A DNA stretch of 51,627 nucleotides. Origin: GWC2-45-44 sp041661665 (GTDB lineage Bacteria; Planctomycetota; Phycisphaerae; Sedimentisphaerales; UBA12454). Under the pieces are notes generated by a model, which saw nothing but the letters and a program-made list of their open reading frames with translations, was not told where the DNA came from and searched no databases. The position numbers were made by a program, and so were the translations under genes. The stretch spans positions 1-51,627 of the forward strand of contig JBAZTW010000014.1 of the NCBI GenBank assembly GCA_041661665.1, given 5' to 3'. This document shows positions 21,752 through 29,784 of this stretch, piece by piece (within the stretch, counting starts at the first letter, position 1; every line of letters begins with the position of its first letter).

Positions 21752-22261
21752 TTACAAAAGTTTTTTAACTTCCACAAGAGCCTCATCATAATTAGGCTCA
21801 TGCGATAGTTCGGGAACGATTTCTTCGTATCGCACAATACCTTTTTTATCAACGACAAAAACCGCTCTTGCCAGCAATCGTAAATCCTTCAGCAAAACAC
21901 CATACGCCTGACCAAACGAAGCTGTTCTGTGGTCGCTTAGAATAAAAACATTTTTCACATCGGCAGCGATGCACCACCTGTTCTGGCCGAAAGGCAAATC
22001 CATACTAATCGCCAGCACAACCACATCGTCGCCGAGTTCAACAGCTTCTTTGTTAAATCTGCGAGTCATAATATCACAGACACTGGTATCGAGCGAAGGC
22101 ACACAGGAAATAATGCACACCTTGCCGGCAAAGGCCGAAAATTTTACGGGCGATAAATCCTTACCGACAACTTCAAAGTCGGGAGCTTGAACGCCAACCT
22201 TAATTTCATTACCCGCCAAAACAAGCGGCTTGCCCTTCATATTTATTGTTCTCTGCGCCAT
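21752..22261 (-). CDS. tpx: Thiol peroxidase Tpx
   Basis: 169 residues. Atypical 2-Cys peroxiredoxin that reduces hydrogen and organic peroxides. The peroxidatic Cys is in SLDTSVCDIMTRRFN and the resolving Cys in QNRWCIAADV. The usual N-terminus MAQRTINMKGKPLVLAG and LLARAVFVVDKKG are present. AAGGTG precedes the ATG. Between rubrerythrin and flavodiiron genes; probable member of the PerR-controlled run. Confidence 0.96.
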   Translation of the reverse strand: MAQRTINMKGKPLVLAGNEIKVGVQAPDFEVVGKDLSPVKFSAFAGKVCIISCVPSLDTSVCDIMTRRFNKEAVELGDDVVVLAISMDLPFGQNRWCIAADVKNVFILSDHRTASFGQAYGVLLKDLRLLARAVFVVDKKGIVRYEEIVPELSHEPNYDEALVEVKKLL

Positions 22262-22299
22262 ATTTCACACCTTTTTATATTTGTGTTAATTCGTACTCT

Positions 22300-22872
22300 C
22301 TAATAATTTACCGCTTCTATTTCATAATAGGACTGCGGATGAGCGCAGGCTGGGCAGCTTTCCGGAGCTTCTGCTCCGTTGTGAACATAGCCGCAATTCC
22401 TGCAAACCCAGCGAGCAGGCTTTTGACTCTTAAACACAACGCCCTTTGCGATATTATCAGCGAGTTTAAGATACCTGTCGCGATGCCGAGCCTCAGCCAC
22501 AGCGATACTCATAAACACCTTTGCTATGTCAGTGAAACCTTCTTTATTGGCTGTTTTCGCAAAGCCGGGATACATCTCGGTTGTTTCATAATTTTCGCCG
22601 GCGGCGGCAGCTTTTAAATTCTCAATTGTTGCGCCAATCACACCTGCCGGGAATGCTGCGCAAATTTCCACTTCTCCGCCTTCGAGGAATTTGAATAGTC
22701 TCTTTGCGTGTTCTTTTTCCTGCTCGGATGTTTCGGTAAAAATCGCCGACATCTGCTCCAGGCCCTCTTTCTTCGCGGCTGATGCAAAATAGGTGTATCT
22801 GTTCCTTGCCTGTGATTCACCTGCGAAAGCTGTTAGAAGATTCTTTTCTGTTTGCGACCCCTTTAAATTCAT
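22300..22872 (-). CDS. rbr: Rubrerythrin
   Basis: 190 residues from the ATG at 22872, which has GGAGG 7 nt upstream; the frame stays open to 22908. It is an NAD(P)H-linked peroxidase through rubredoxin. The diiron four-helix part shows LTAFAGESQARNRYTYFA, TSEQEKEHAKRLFKFL and SIAVAEARHRDRYLKL, and the C-terminal rubredoxin domain has WVCRNCGYVHNG and SCPACAHPQSYYE. Starts 33 nt after the perR stop and is probably cotranscribed with it. Confidence 0.96.
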   Translation of the reverse strand: MNLKGSQTEKNLLTAFAGESQARNRYTYFASAAKKEGLEQMSAIFTETSEQEKEHAKRLFKFLEGGEVEICAAFPAGVIGATIENLKAAAAGENYETTEMYPGFAKTANKEGFTDIAKVFMSIAVAEARHRDRYLKLADNIAKGVVFKSQKPARWVCRNCGYVHNGAEAPESCPACAHPQSYYEIEAVNY

Positions 22873-22904
22873 AGCATTACCTCCATAAATAAAATGTTTA
22901 TAAC

Positions 22905-23405
22905 TCAATTTTGTTCTTTTTCAAAACACATTCTACATATCACTTCCACATATACGGTAGTTCGTAAAACCTTGAAACCCTCTTCTAAATTCCTTGGAGC
23001 TTGTATATTGTCGAACTGTTCGTATCTAAAGTCAAAAATTTTCTTACATTTTACACATTTAAAATGCTGATGGTTGTCCAGATTGCCATCAAACCGTTTC
23101 ACATCGCCGCTGCCCTCGACCACAAACGCCACGCCAATATCACTTAAAGTGTTCAGTGTCCTGTTAACAGTATCCAGCGAAACATTCGGCAAAGCCTTCT
23201 TTACTTTCGCATAAACCTCGTCAGCCGATGGATGGCTGGTCGAAACCGCCAAAGCTTTATAAACTTCTATTCTCTGGGGAGTTATCTTTAACTTCCTCTC
23301 TTTGCAGAGCTTATAGAAAGCCTCAAGTTTATTTTCTAAATTTACCAATTTTAATTCACAGCCTTTATTGATATAACCTTTTAATTTACAAGAAGTTATA
23401 ATCAC
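22905..23405 (-). CDS. perR: Fur-family peroxide regulator (PerR-like)
   Basis: Up to 166 residues. The winged helix reads LKITPQRIEVYKALA and VSLDTVNRTLNTLSDIG; the metal region has HQHFKCVKCKKIFDF and VICRMCFE, the two CxxC pairs of the structural zinc site. First in a run of peroxide and oxygen defence genes, so PerR is the best guess over Fur or Zur. The start is uncertain: GTG at 23405 lies just after the predicted transcription start but lacks a ribosome-binding site; TTG at 23348 would give a more usual N-terminus. It is probably autoregulated by the palindrome just upstream. Confidence 0.88.
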   Translation of the reverse strand: MIITSCKLKGYINKGCELKLVNLENKLEAFYKLCKERKLKITPQRIEVYKALAVSTSHPSADEVYAKVKKALPNVSLDTVNRTLNTLSDIGVAFVVEGSGDVKRFDGNLDNHQHFKCVKCKKIFDFRYEQFDNIQAPRNLEEGFKVLRTTVYVEVICRMCFEKEQN

Positions 23406-23413
23406 AGAGCTAA

Positions 23414-23454
23414 ATAGTAGTAAATACTATATAAGAACAAATCCTATTTGTCAA
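23414..23454 (-). promoter_or_regulatory. perR promoter with 17-bp palindromic operator
   Basis: On the minus strand TTGACA (23454-23449), a 17-nt spacer and TATAGT (23431-23426). A perfect palindrome, ATAGTA-GTAAA-TACTAT (23414-23430), overlaps the -10 box and extends downstream. The size, AT richness and position fit a Fur/PerR-type box that represses perR and the following genes. Confidence 0.75.
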
Positions 23455-23607
23455 CAGTATTTTAATATAGATAATAAGTTTTTTTGCGTTCGGGAATTAT
23501 CGGGCCAAACAGGCTTCCAGTTGCCAGTTAGGGGGTCTGTACGCAACAATCCGGCTTGCTGGTTAAATTGGGGTGCTTTTAAGTCGAAAAACCACATAGA
23601 GTTAAGA

Positions 23608-23638
23608 GAACCTTAAGTTCAAAAGAACCTTTATGAAC
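23608..23638 (+). promoter_or_regulatory. Cluster of GAAC / GTTC words before the HTH-receiver gene
   Basis: GAAC at 23608, GTTC at 23617, GAAC at 23625 and GAAC at 23635 (inside the start codon region), spaced 8 to 10 nt. The alternation of direct and inverted words one helical turn apart is typical of a binding site for a small helix-turn-helix protein, so autoregulation by the next gene is possible. Confidence 0.4.
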
Positions 23639-24214
23639 AACGGCAGAAGAAAAGACATATTTACCACCGGCCAAGTCGCCCAGATTTGCAAGGTCGCTCC
23701 GCGAACCGTAACAAAATGGTTCGATACCGGCCAGCTCAAGGGCTACCGCATCCCCGGCGGAAGAGACAGGAGAATCCCCGTTTCCGAACTTCTGCGTTTT
23801 ATGAAAATCCACAACATTCCGACCGATAGTCTGGATTTGGACAAAATCAGAATTCTGATAATCGACAGCGACTGGCAAATAGCTGAGACACTGGCCGAGA
23901 CGCTGCGAAAAAATCCATCGTTTAATGTTGAGACCGCCAACAGCGGCTTTGACGCGGGTCTAATCGCCCAAAAACTCGAACCGCACGTTATTTTCATCAG
24001 CCTTTTGGCTGCAGATATTGATGCTGACCACATCTGCAAAAACGTGCGAAAGAACTCCGACCTTGGCACGACAAAAGTCGCTGCAATAGCCGAAGGATTA
24101 AAACCCAGTGAAGCACAGGCAATAATCGCAAAAGGCTATGACTTCTGCATAACCAATCCGACCGATATCTCCGAAATCACAAAAATTATCAACCAGGCTA
24201 TAGCGATTATTTGA
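23633..24214 (+). CDS. Excisionase-type HTH plus degenerate receiver protein
   Basis: 193 residues. Residues 8-60 form a MerR/excisionase-like DNA-binding domain (FTTGQVAQICKVAPRTVTKW, then GYRIPGGRDRRIPVSELLRF), the BldC type. Residues 72-190 resemble a response regulator receiver: ILIIDSDWQIAETLAETL keeps the acidic pair, but the phosphoacceptor strand reads HVIFISLLAADID, with Ser where Asp is expected, and the conserved Lys near CITNPTD is Asn. It is therefore an atypical or phosphorylation-independent receiver. The domain order, HTH first, is the reverse of common response regulators. Target unknown. Confidence 0.82.
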   Translation: MNNGRRKDIFTTGQVAQICKVAPRTVTKWFDTGQLKGYRIPGGRDRRIPVSELLRFMKIHNIPTDSLDLDKIRILIIDSDWQIAETLAETLRKNPSFNVETANSGFDAGLIAQKLEPHVIFISLLAADIDADHICKNVRKNSDLGTTKVAAIAEGLKPSEAQAIIAKGYDFCITNPTDISEITKIINQAIAII

Positions 24215-24322
24215 TAATCCCCAAATTTCAATTTTCAAAATCCAAACAAATCCTAAATTTTGATGCTTGTAATTTATTATTTCTCCCATTATATTTGACA
24301 TTGTTTTAGATGGGAGTCGTTT

Positions 24323-24766
24323 ATGGAATACGCGGTAGGCAAAGCAGGCAGAATCATAGCAGCAAGGCTGTTCGAGGGTGAGTCGCTTTATGAATCCATC
24401 GAATCAATCGCGGAAAAAGAAGGCATAAAAGCCGCCGCCGTTCTAATCACAGGCGGAATCAGAAAAGCCTCGGTCGTCGTCGGGCCAAAAACAGAAATAC
24501 CAAAAATCGAAGCGGATTTTCGACCGTTCACCGGCCCGGGCGAAGTTCTCGGCGTCGGCACGCTTTACTGCGATGAAGATAACAAGCCTAAACTGCATTT
24601 ACACGCAGCCCTCGGCAGAAGCGATTCACCGATGGTCGGCTGCCCGCGCGGCGGAGCGAGCATATTTCTAATCCTCGAAATAACAATCATCGAAATTATC
24701 GGCATCGACGCAAAAAGAATCACCGACCCCGCAACAGGCTTCAAACTTCTGCGGATTAAAAATTAG
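24323..24766 (+). CDS. PPC (DUF296) domain protein
   Basis: 147 residues with GGGAGTCG before the ATG. The single PPC domain is seen in GRIIAARLFEGESLYESIES, ITGGIRKASVVVGP, GEVLGVGTLY and the histidines of KLHLHAALGRSD. In plants the domain is linked to AT-hook DNA binding; bacterial proteins of this size are trimers of unknown role, sometimes with metal at the histidines. No clear partner nearby. Confidence 0.88.
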   Translation: MEYAVGKAGRIIAARLFEGESLYESIESIAEKEGIKAAAVLITGGIRKASVVVGPKTEIPKIEADFRPFTGPGEVLGVGTLYCDEDNKPKLHLHAALGRSDSPMVGCPRGGASIFLILEITIIEIIGIDAKRITDPATGFKLLRIKN

Positions 24767-24788
24767 CCGCAGAGAAGAAATAATATCG

Positions 24789-24815
24789 TATGGTGGACAG
24801 CTCTGCTGTCCACGC
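24789..24815 (-). repeat. CGTGG...CCACCCTAC palindrome, copy 3
   Basis: A perfect 9-bp stem, GTGGACAGC (24793-24801), loop TCT, GCTGTCCAC (24805-24813), the reverse complement of the copy at 11794-11814. It lies between the PPC gene and a small membrane protein gene. Confidence 0.85.
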
Positions 24816-24837
24816 CGAAGTCTAAAAGGAATTGATT

Positions 24838-25047
24838 ATGAAACGAAATAATTTACTAAAAATACTAAATCCGATTATGCTGGTATTTTTTTTCAATCAG
24901 GCAATAACAGCGATATTCCGTGACAGTCTTTCTCTTAAGACATTTGGCATTTTCCATAAGACCGGCGGCGCAATACTGCTTTGCCTCATCGCACTGCATT
25001 TTATACTGAACTTCAACTGGGTTAAGGCAAATTATTTTTCAAAATAG
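24838..25047 (+). CDS. Small DUF4405-like membrane protein
   Basis: 69 residues from the ATG at 24838 (AAAAGGA 7 nt upstream). It has two predicted membrane helices, ILNPIMLVFFFNQAITAIF and TGGAILLCLIALHFILNFNW. The second helix carries a His, and the pair resembles the haem-binding two-helix unit of DUF4405 proteins, with FHKTGGAILLCLIALHF matching the usual H-x-x-x-G...H pattern. Possible cytochrome-like membrane subunit; no partner seen. Confidence 0.65.
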   Translation: MKRNNLLKILNPIMLVFFFNQAITAIFRDSLSLKTFGIFHKTGGAILLCLIALHFILNFNWVKANYFSK

Positions 25048-25154
25048 CGTTAATCGTATGACTATAAGAGGCTCTGAACATAAAGTGATTTTGTATTTCA
25101 AAAATAGATGGCTGTCCCTATTTATTCGAGGATATTTATTTGGAGAAAAAACTT

Positions 25155-25937
25155 ATGAATTTTAATGAAAATACTAATATAGAAAAAAACAGTACAATAC
25201 TGCTTCATAAGAAAAATTGTCGGTTAGCAATTTATTCTCTACTAAGTGTGATTGCAGCAATAGTTTTTATGGCCCTTTCTTCCCCAGTTATGTTGTTTGC
25301 CCATAACAGGATATTGGAGGGTGTTTTAACGCTTGCTGCTCTGCTGTTTTCCCATATAGCTTTTTTGTTAGGCATTATTGCTATTGTAGTAATTGCGATT
25401 AGTCATGGAAAATTGAAGGGTGACTGGTATGCTCTCTTAGCAATTTTCCTATCTCTTCCATTTGTTTTTCTGATGGCAAGCGGAATATATGTAAACAAAA
25501 TTCGAGTTGAACGCAAAAAAACAACTAATGGTCAAATTATTAGTATGGCAATAGTCGAATATGCAAAAGACCATGATGGTTACCTGCCGGATGCTAATCA
25601 ATGGTGTGATTTGCTGATTGAATATGCCCCAAATCTCTCAAAAGAAAATTTCAAATATGATTCTTCTAAAGACGGCGTTTGCAATTATGCTTTTAACAGC
25701 GTTCTTAGCAATGCTAAATTAGCGAATATTTCTTACAATACAGTACTTGTTTTTGAATCAGTGGGAAAATGGAACCTTGATGGAACAGAAGAGTTATTTA
25801 GAAATACTCCTCGGAAACGGCAATATGTTTATATATATACCAAAGACGTAGAAACAGGATATGCCTTTCCTCGTGAGGTTAATATAAAAGAGACGGATTA
25901 TGAAAAAGCACTTTGGATATTGTCCAATACTAATTAA
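25155..25937 (+). CDS. Membrane protein with pseudopilin-like outer domain
   Basis: 260 residues from the ATG at 25155 (GGAG 9 nt upstream). Three membrane segments: IYSLLSVIAAIVFMALSS, a second at about 75-100, and YALLAIFLSLPFVFLMASG. Then an extracytoplasmic part starting with KKTTNGQIISMAIVEYAKDH and DGYLPDANQWCDLL, which is the pattern of the small periplasmic domain in DUF4190-like and pseudopilin-type proteins of planctomycetes. AT-richer than neighbours and poor in recognisable homology, so it may be horizontally acquired. Function unknown. Confidence 0.65.
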   Translation: MNFNENTNIEKNSTILLHKKNCRLAIYSLLSVIAAIVFMALSSPVMLFAHNRILEGVLTLAALLFSHIAFLLGIIAIVVIAISHGKLKGDWYALLAIFLSLPFVFLMASGIYVNKIRVERKKTTNGQIISMAIVEYAKDHDGYLPDANQWCDLLIEYAPNLSKENFKYDSSKDGVCNYAFNSVLSNAKLANISYNTVLVFESVGKWNLDGTEELFRNTPRKRQYVYIYTKDVETGYAFPREVNIKETDYEKALWILSNTN

Positions 25938-25941
25938 ATAT

Positions 25942-26136
25942 GGGAAATCTGGGGGAAATCTGGGGACACCATACTAATTTTCACCTTCCTATTGAATAAT
26001 AGGGATATTTGCCTATTTTTCACCATCGGAATAGTCGAAGGGAAATCTGGGGAAATCTGGGGACACCATACTAATTTTCACCTTCCTATTGAATAATAGG
26101 GATATTTGCCTATTTTTCACCATCGGAATAGTCGAA
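25942..26136. repeat. 97-bp tandem duplication including the plsC 3' end
   Basis: Copy one is 25942-26039 and copy two 26040-26136, differing by one G in a run. Each starts with two GGGAAATCTGG words and GGGGACACCATACTAATTTT and ends with the last codons of the double acyltransferase gene, so copy one is a spare, non-coding duplicate of the gene end. The GGGGACACCATAC word resembles sequence I associate with REP/RAYT-type repeats in other genomes. Confidence 0.9.
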
Positions 26137-27525
26137 CGGTTTTCTTCCGACTTTCAATCGCAATTCGGTTTGCATATCTCGCAAAATTTTAGTCAGATAT
26201 TTCGCAAATTCTCTGTCGCCAAGCTCGGCAACCTTCTCCGGCGGAATCGGCTGGCCATAATTAACATAAATTTTGCCGGGTGAAAATAATTTTTGGTTCT
26301 TCGGCCAGCACTCGTAAGCTCCATCTATAACCGATGGAATAATCGGAACATTCGCCCGCCTTGCCAAAAGACTAAAGCCGGGTTTAACCTCCGCGATTTT
26401 GCCGTCGAGCGTTCGCGTCCCCTCTGGATAAAGCACAAGTCCGTAGCCGTCTTTGAGCCTTTCAACAAACATTCGCATCGCGGTCAAATCGGCCTGACCA
26501 CGTTTTATCGGTATGGCATTAACCGAACGCACCATTCTGCCGAAAATAGGAATCTTAAACAGCGTATCTCTTGCCGCAAAGCAGCACGGACGGGTGAACG
26601 GATTGGCGTTGAGCATCGGGTCGAGAAAACTCTGGTGATTGGACAAAAGCAAAAATCCGCCTTTTTTCGGTATGCGCGATAAATTAAACGGCCGCGGATG
26701 GAAAAACAGCATACAAAATATCCTGCACAGCCAGCACCACATAAAATACCAGAGATAGCTAATCTTCCCGCCCCCCTGCCTTTTGACGCCGAGACCGGCG
26801 GCCTGCTGCGAAGTCTCAGGCGTTTTGACACTGGTATCAACGAGCGGCTGCGAATCTTCACGCGCTTCAGTAACCGTGTCAGATTGTTCAGGCTCCGAAT
26901 AATCGAACGGCTGTTTCCCGATTTTCGTTCTCAATTCAGTCTGCATTTCTCTAAGCGTTCCGGTCAGATACCTGGCAAATTGCCTGTCATCGAGAGCGGC
27001 GATTTTTTCCGGCGCAATCGGGTCGCCGTAAATCAAATCAATCTTCCCCGGCGATGGAAACGCCTGATGCCGCGGCCAGCATTCAAAAGCGCCGTCAATC
27101 ACAACCGGTATTATCGGCACGTTCGCTTTTCTTGCCAAAAGACCGAAACCCGGCTTGAGCTCGGCGATTTTCCCATTAATGGTTCTTGTCGCTTCCGGGA
27201 AAATAATAAGCCCATATCCCTGTTTTAGTCTTTCGACGCAAAGTTTCACAGCCGCCAAATCCGGCTTGCCCCTTCTAATCGGTATGGAGTTATACGTTCT
27301 TATCAGCCAGCCAATGAACGGAACTCGAAACAGGCTGTCCCTTGCGGCAAAACAGAATTGTCTGGTTACGGGAATAACAGCGAACATCGGGTCGAGCAGG
27401 CATTGATGATTGCAAACTAATAAAAATCCGCCTTTTCTGGGGACTTTCATATAATTGTAGGCTCTGGTCTGGAAAAATATCAGGCAGAAAAATCTGCATG
27501 GCCAGCCGGAGATGAAATACCACAT
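26110..27525 (-). CDS. Double PlsC-type acyltransferase (tandem fusion)
   Basis: 471 residues with two complete lysophosphatidic acid acyltransferase domains in one chain. Domain 1 (about 1-210) has NHQCLLDP (H40-x4-D45) and FPEATRT; domain 2 (about 258-471) has NHQSFLDP (H297-x4-D302) and YPEGTRT. The domains are strongly alike along their length (PFDYSEPE and PFDYSDGEK at the ends), so the gene arose by internal duplication. The linker at about 212-252 is polar. In domain 1 the motif Gly of FPEGTR is Ala, possibly reducing activity. Membrane phospholipid synthesis at position sn-2 is the expected role. It starts 26 nt after cmk, a frequent neighbour of plsC. Confidence 0.92.
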   Translation of the reverse strand: MWYFISGWPCRFFCLIFFQTRAYNYMKVPRKGGFLLVCNHQCLLDPMFAVIPVTRQFCFAARDSLFRVPFIGWLIRTYNSIPIRRGKPDLAAVKLCVERLKQGYGLIIFPEATRTINGKIAELKPGFGLLARKANVPIIPVVIDGAFECWPRHQAFPSPGKIDLIYGDPIAPEKIAALDDRQFARYLTGTLREMQTELRTKIGKQPFDYSEPEQSDTVTEAREDSQPLVDTSVKTPETSQQAAGLGVKRQGGGKISYLWYFMWCWLCRIFCMLFFHPRPFNLSRIPKKGGFLLLSNHQSFLDPMLNANPFTRPCCFAARDTLFKIPIFGRMVRSVNAIPIKRGQADLTAMRMFVERLKDGYGLVLYPEGTRTLDGKIAEVKPGFSLLARRANVPIIPSVIDGAYECWPKNQKLFSPGKIYVNYGQPIPPEKVAELGDREFAKYLTKILRDMQTELRLKVGRKPFDYSDGEK

Positions 27526-27551
27526 ATATTTAATTTTTGTCGCAATTGTTT

Positions 27552-28217
27552 TTAAAATTTTACAACCTCCATAATCCTGCCGACCGTCTGTTCCAGCGTC
27601 AAATCCGTGTTGTCTATTATAACGGCGTCTTTGGCGGGTACAAGCGGAGCCGTTTTCCTGTTTTTGTCTGACATATCCCGTTTTTCCATTTCCTGCTGAA
27701 GTTTGCCCGCATCGACTTGCAGACCTTTTTCCGTCAATTCCGCCGCTCGTCTTTTTGTTCGCGCATCAGCCTGTGCGGTAAGAAAAAATTTAAAATCAGC
27801 GTCAGGAAAAACAACTGTCCCCTGGTCTCTGCCTTCGGTTACGATTTTTTGATGCTGCGCGGCAAACGCCTGCTGCATTTTCACAAGTCTTTGACGCAGA
27901 ACCGGCTCTGATGCGACAAACTGCACGTTGTCGGTAATTTGCGGGTCTCTGATTTTTTCCGTTACATCGCTGCCGTCGATTTTCACAGCTAATCGGCCTG
28001 CCGCAGTGGAGAATTCAAATTTTGTATTATCAATAATTTTTTCCAAAGCCGAAACATCGTCAAGTCTGCACCCCGCCTGCATTGCCGCCAGCGTAGCGGC
28101 TCTGTACATTGCACCGGTATCGAGAAAGGCTGCGCCGATTTTGCCGGCAAGCAGTTTTGCAGTTGAGCTTTTCCCGCTTCCGGCCGGGCCATCAATTGTA
28201 ATCACTAATTTAGCCAT
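27552..28217 (-). CDS. cmk: Cytidylate kinase
   Basis: 221 residues. It phosphorylates CMP and dCMP. The P-loop is TIDGPAGSGKSSTAKLLA; LDTGAMYRAATLAAM binds the substrate; the LID region has EGRDQGTVVFPDA and KRRAAEL, and IDNTDLTLEQTV ends the protein. It overlaps the upstream phosphatase gene by 8 bp and precedes the acyltransferase, forming one operon. Confidence 0.96.
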   Translation of the reverse strand: MAKLVITIDGPAGSGKSSTAKLLAGKIGAAFLDTGAMYRAATLAAMQAGCRLDDVSALEKIIDNTKFEFSTAAGRLAVKIDGSDVTEKIRDPQITDNVQFVASEPVLRQRLVKMQQAFAAQHQKIVTEGRDQGTVVFPDADFKFFLTAQADARTKRRAAELTEKGLQVDAGKLQQEMEKRDMSDKNRKTAPLVPAKDAVIIDNTDLTLEQTVGRIMEVVKF

Positions 28218-29478
28218 TCTTATCCGTAACTCTGATTACGACAATACTTGTATCATCTGTTTGACCGGCCAGACCGATGAATCTCCTTCTAAGACCCAGA
28301 AGGTCGTGGACTATTTTGCCCGCGGAACCGCCCGCTGTTTGTCTGAATGTTTTATAAAGATTTTGAATGCCCCAGATTTTGCCGTCAAAATTAACTGCGT
28401 CAATCAAGCCATCGGTATAAAACAGCAGCCTGTCTTCGGGCTTGAGACTTATGGTTTCAATTTCGTACATAGCCTCTTTGATAACTCCAAGCACCAGGCC
28501 GCCTTTTTTCAGTTCCCTGATTTTGCCGTCTCTGTGCAGCAGTCCGGGCTCATGGCCGCAACTGCAATATGTGAGCGTTTTATTCTTTGTGTTGATAATC
28601 GCGTAGAACAGCGTAATAAACTCGCCATCCCTGCATTCATCGCAGGCGGTATTGTTGAGCTTTTGTATAATTTCAGCCATCGTATGCCGCTTGTGTCCGC
28701 CGTCAGCATAAGCCCGCAGCATACCGCGAAACGAACTCATCATCAGCGCAGCGGGAATGCCTTTGCCGATTACATCCGCTATGGCGATTGCAATGTTGTC
28801 ATCGTCGAGCTTGATAAAATCGTACAAATCCCCGCCAATGCCGAAGCATGGTTTATAAACTGCGTCAATTTCGAGATTTGGCATTTTAGGCGCCGATTCA
28901 GGAATCATCCGCCTTTGAATAATCCCCGCCAGCTTAACCTGCTGGGCAACCTGCGCGCCCTGCACCGCACGAGCATAATACTTGGCATTGGTTATCGCCA
29001 CCGCGCACTGCGAGGCGACCGACCTTGCCAGCGAAATATCATCCTGCGTGAACCCGCCCGCTTTTGACCGGTAGAGCCTAAGAACGCCGATGGGCTTATC
29101 CTTGAACTGCATTTTCACGGTAAGCTGGCTGTTTATCCCTGCCTTTTTCGAGGCATCCTTATATTTTACCCGCGGGTCTGTGCCCATATCGTCAATGATG
29201 ACCGCTTCACCCGCAAATGCCGCTTTAATGACAGGGTCCTGCTTTGTTACCGGACCTTTATTGCGATATTCTTCGTTAAGCCCGAATGTGCTTCGCATAT
29301 TCAGCTTGCCGCTCTCATCATCAAGAAGCCGGATTGAGCAGGCCGAGGAATCGGTAATCTCGACTGCCGCCCTGGCCAGCCTGTCCAGAACCTCTCCGAG
29401 CGCAAGCCCGCCGGCAACCAGCGTCGTGAGCTGAAAAAGCTGTTCTTCCCTTCGAGTTATTTTTCTTGGTATCTTCAC
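28210..29478 (-). CDS. GAF-domain PP2C (SpoIIE/RsbU-type) phosphatase
   Basis: 422 residues. GAF domain at about 20-170 (RAAVEITDSSACSIRLLDDE, GVLRLYRSKAGGFTQDD), then a SpoIIE-type PP2C serine phosphatase domain at about 190-415 with FGIGGDLYDFIKLDDDNIAIA, IADVIGKGIPAAL, EFITLFYAII, GHEPGLL and LFYTDGLIDAVN, which give the metal-binding acids. Such proteins dephosphorylate anti-sigma antagonists in partner switching. No STAS or anti-sigma kinase gene is adjacent, so the target is elsewhere. Translationally linked to cmk by overlap. Confidence 0.92.
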   Translation of the reverse strand: MKIPRKITRREEQLFQLTTLVAGGLALGEVLDRLARAAVEITDSSACSIRLLDDESGKLNMRSTFGLNEEYRNKGPVTKQDPVIKAAFAGEAVIIDDMGTDPRVKYKDASKKAGINSQLTVKMQFKDKPIGVLRLYRSKAGGFTQDDISLARSVASQCAVAITNAKYYARAVQGAQVAQQVKLAGIIQRRMIPESAPKMPNLEIDAVYKPCFGIGGDLYDFIKLDDDNIAIAIADVIGKGIPAALMMSSFRGMLRAYADGGHKRHTMAEIIQKLNNTACDECRDGEFITLFYAIINTKNKTLTYCSCGHEPGLLHRDGKIRELKKGGLVLGVIKEAMYEIETISLKPEDRLLFYTDGLIDAVNFDGKIWGIQNLYKTFRQTAGGSAGKIVHDLLGLRRRFIGLAGQTDDTSIVVIRVTDKNG

Positions 29479-29574
29479 ATCATTATCACTTTAATAAAGC
29501 CGGTATTATAACCGAAGTTAAAATAATTTAAAGTTTTCAATTATTATTTCAGATTGCTTTGTAGAAAACTTTTT

Positions 29575-29735
29575 TTATCGCAGATTACACTGATTCCACT
29601 GATAAAATAAGAAGCAAAGAAATAGAGAGGTAAAGAAGTAAGGAAAATCAGCCAAAGGCATAAAAATCCTTATTTCCCTGCTTCCTTGCTTCTTTATTTC
29701 CTTGTCCAATCCGTGTAATCCGCATAATCAGTGAT
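29575..29735. repeat. GA-rich inverted repeat element, copy 1
   Basis: Outer arms GCAGATTACACTGATT (left) and its partner near GTGTAATCCGCATAATC (right) frame inner arms AAGAAGCAAAGAAATAGAG / CTTCCTTGCTTCTTTATTTC. The turn is CAGCCAAAGGCA. The whole could fold as one long imperfect hairpin. A related inner element is at 46173-46266. No coding content; it fills most of the 306-bp gap upstream of acyP. Confidence 0.75.
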
Positions 29736-29784
29736 TAAATATATCTTTTCCACAAGGCGTTTTTAGAGTAAGATAAGGAACACT

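Noticed and set aside
25942..26136. Start of a CRISPR array
   Set aside because: Only two adjacent 97-bp copies with no spacers and no cas genes.
27928..29067. 379-codon plus-strand frame over cmk and the phosphatase
   Set aside because: It is an antisense shadow; the minus-strand proteins have intact catalytic motifs.
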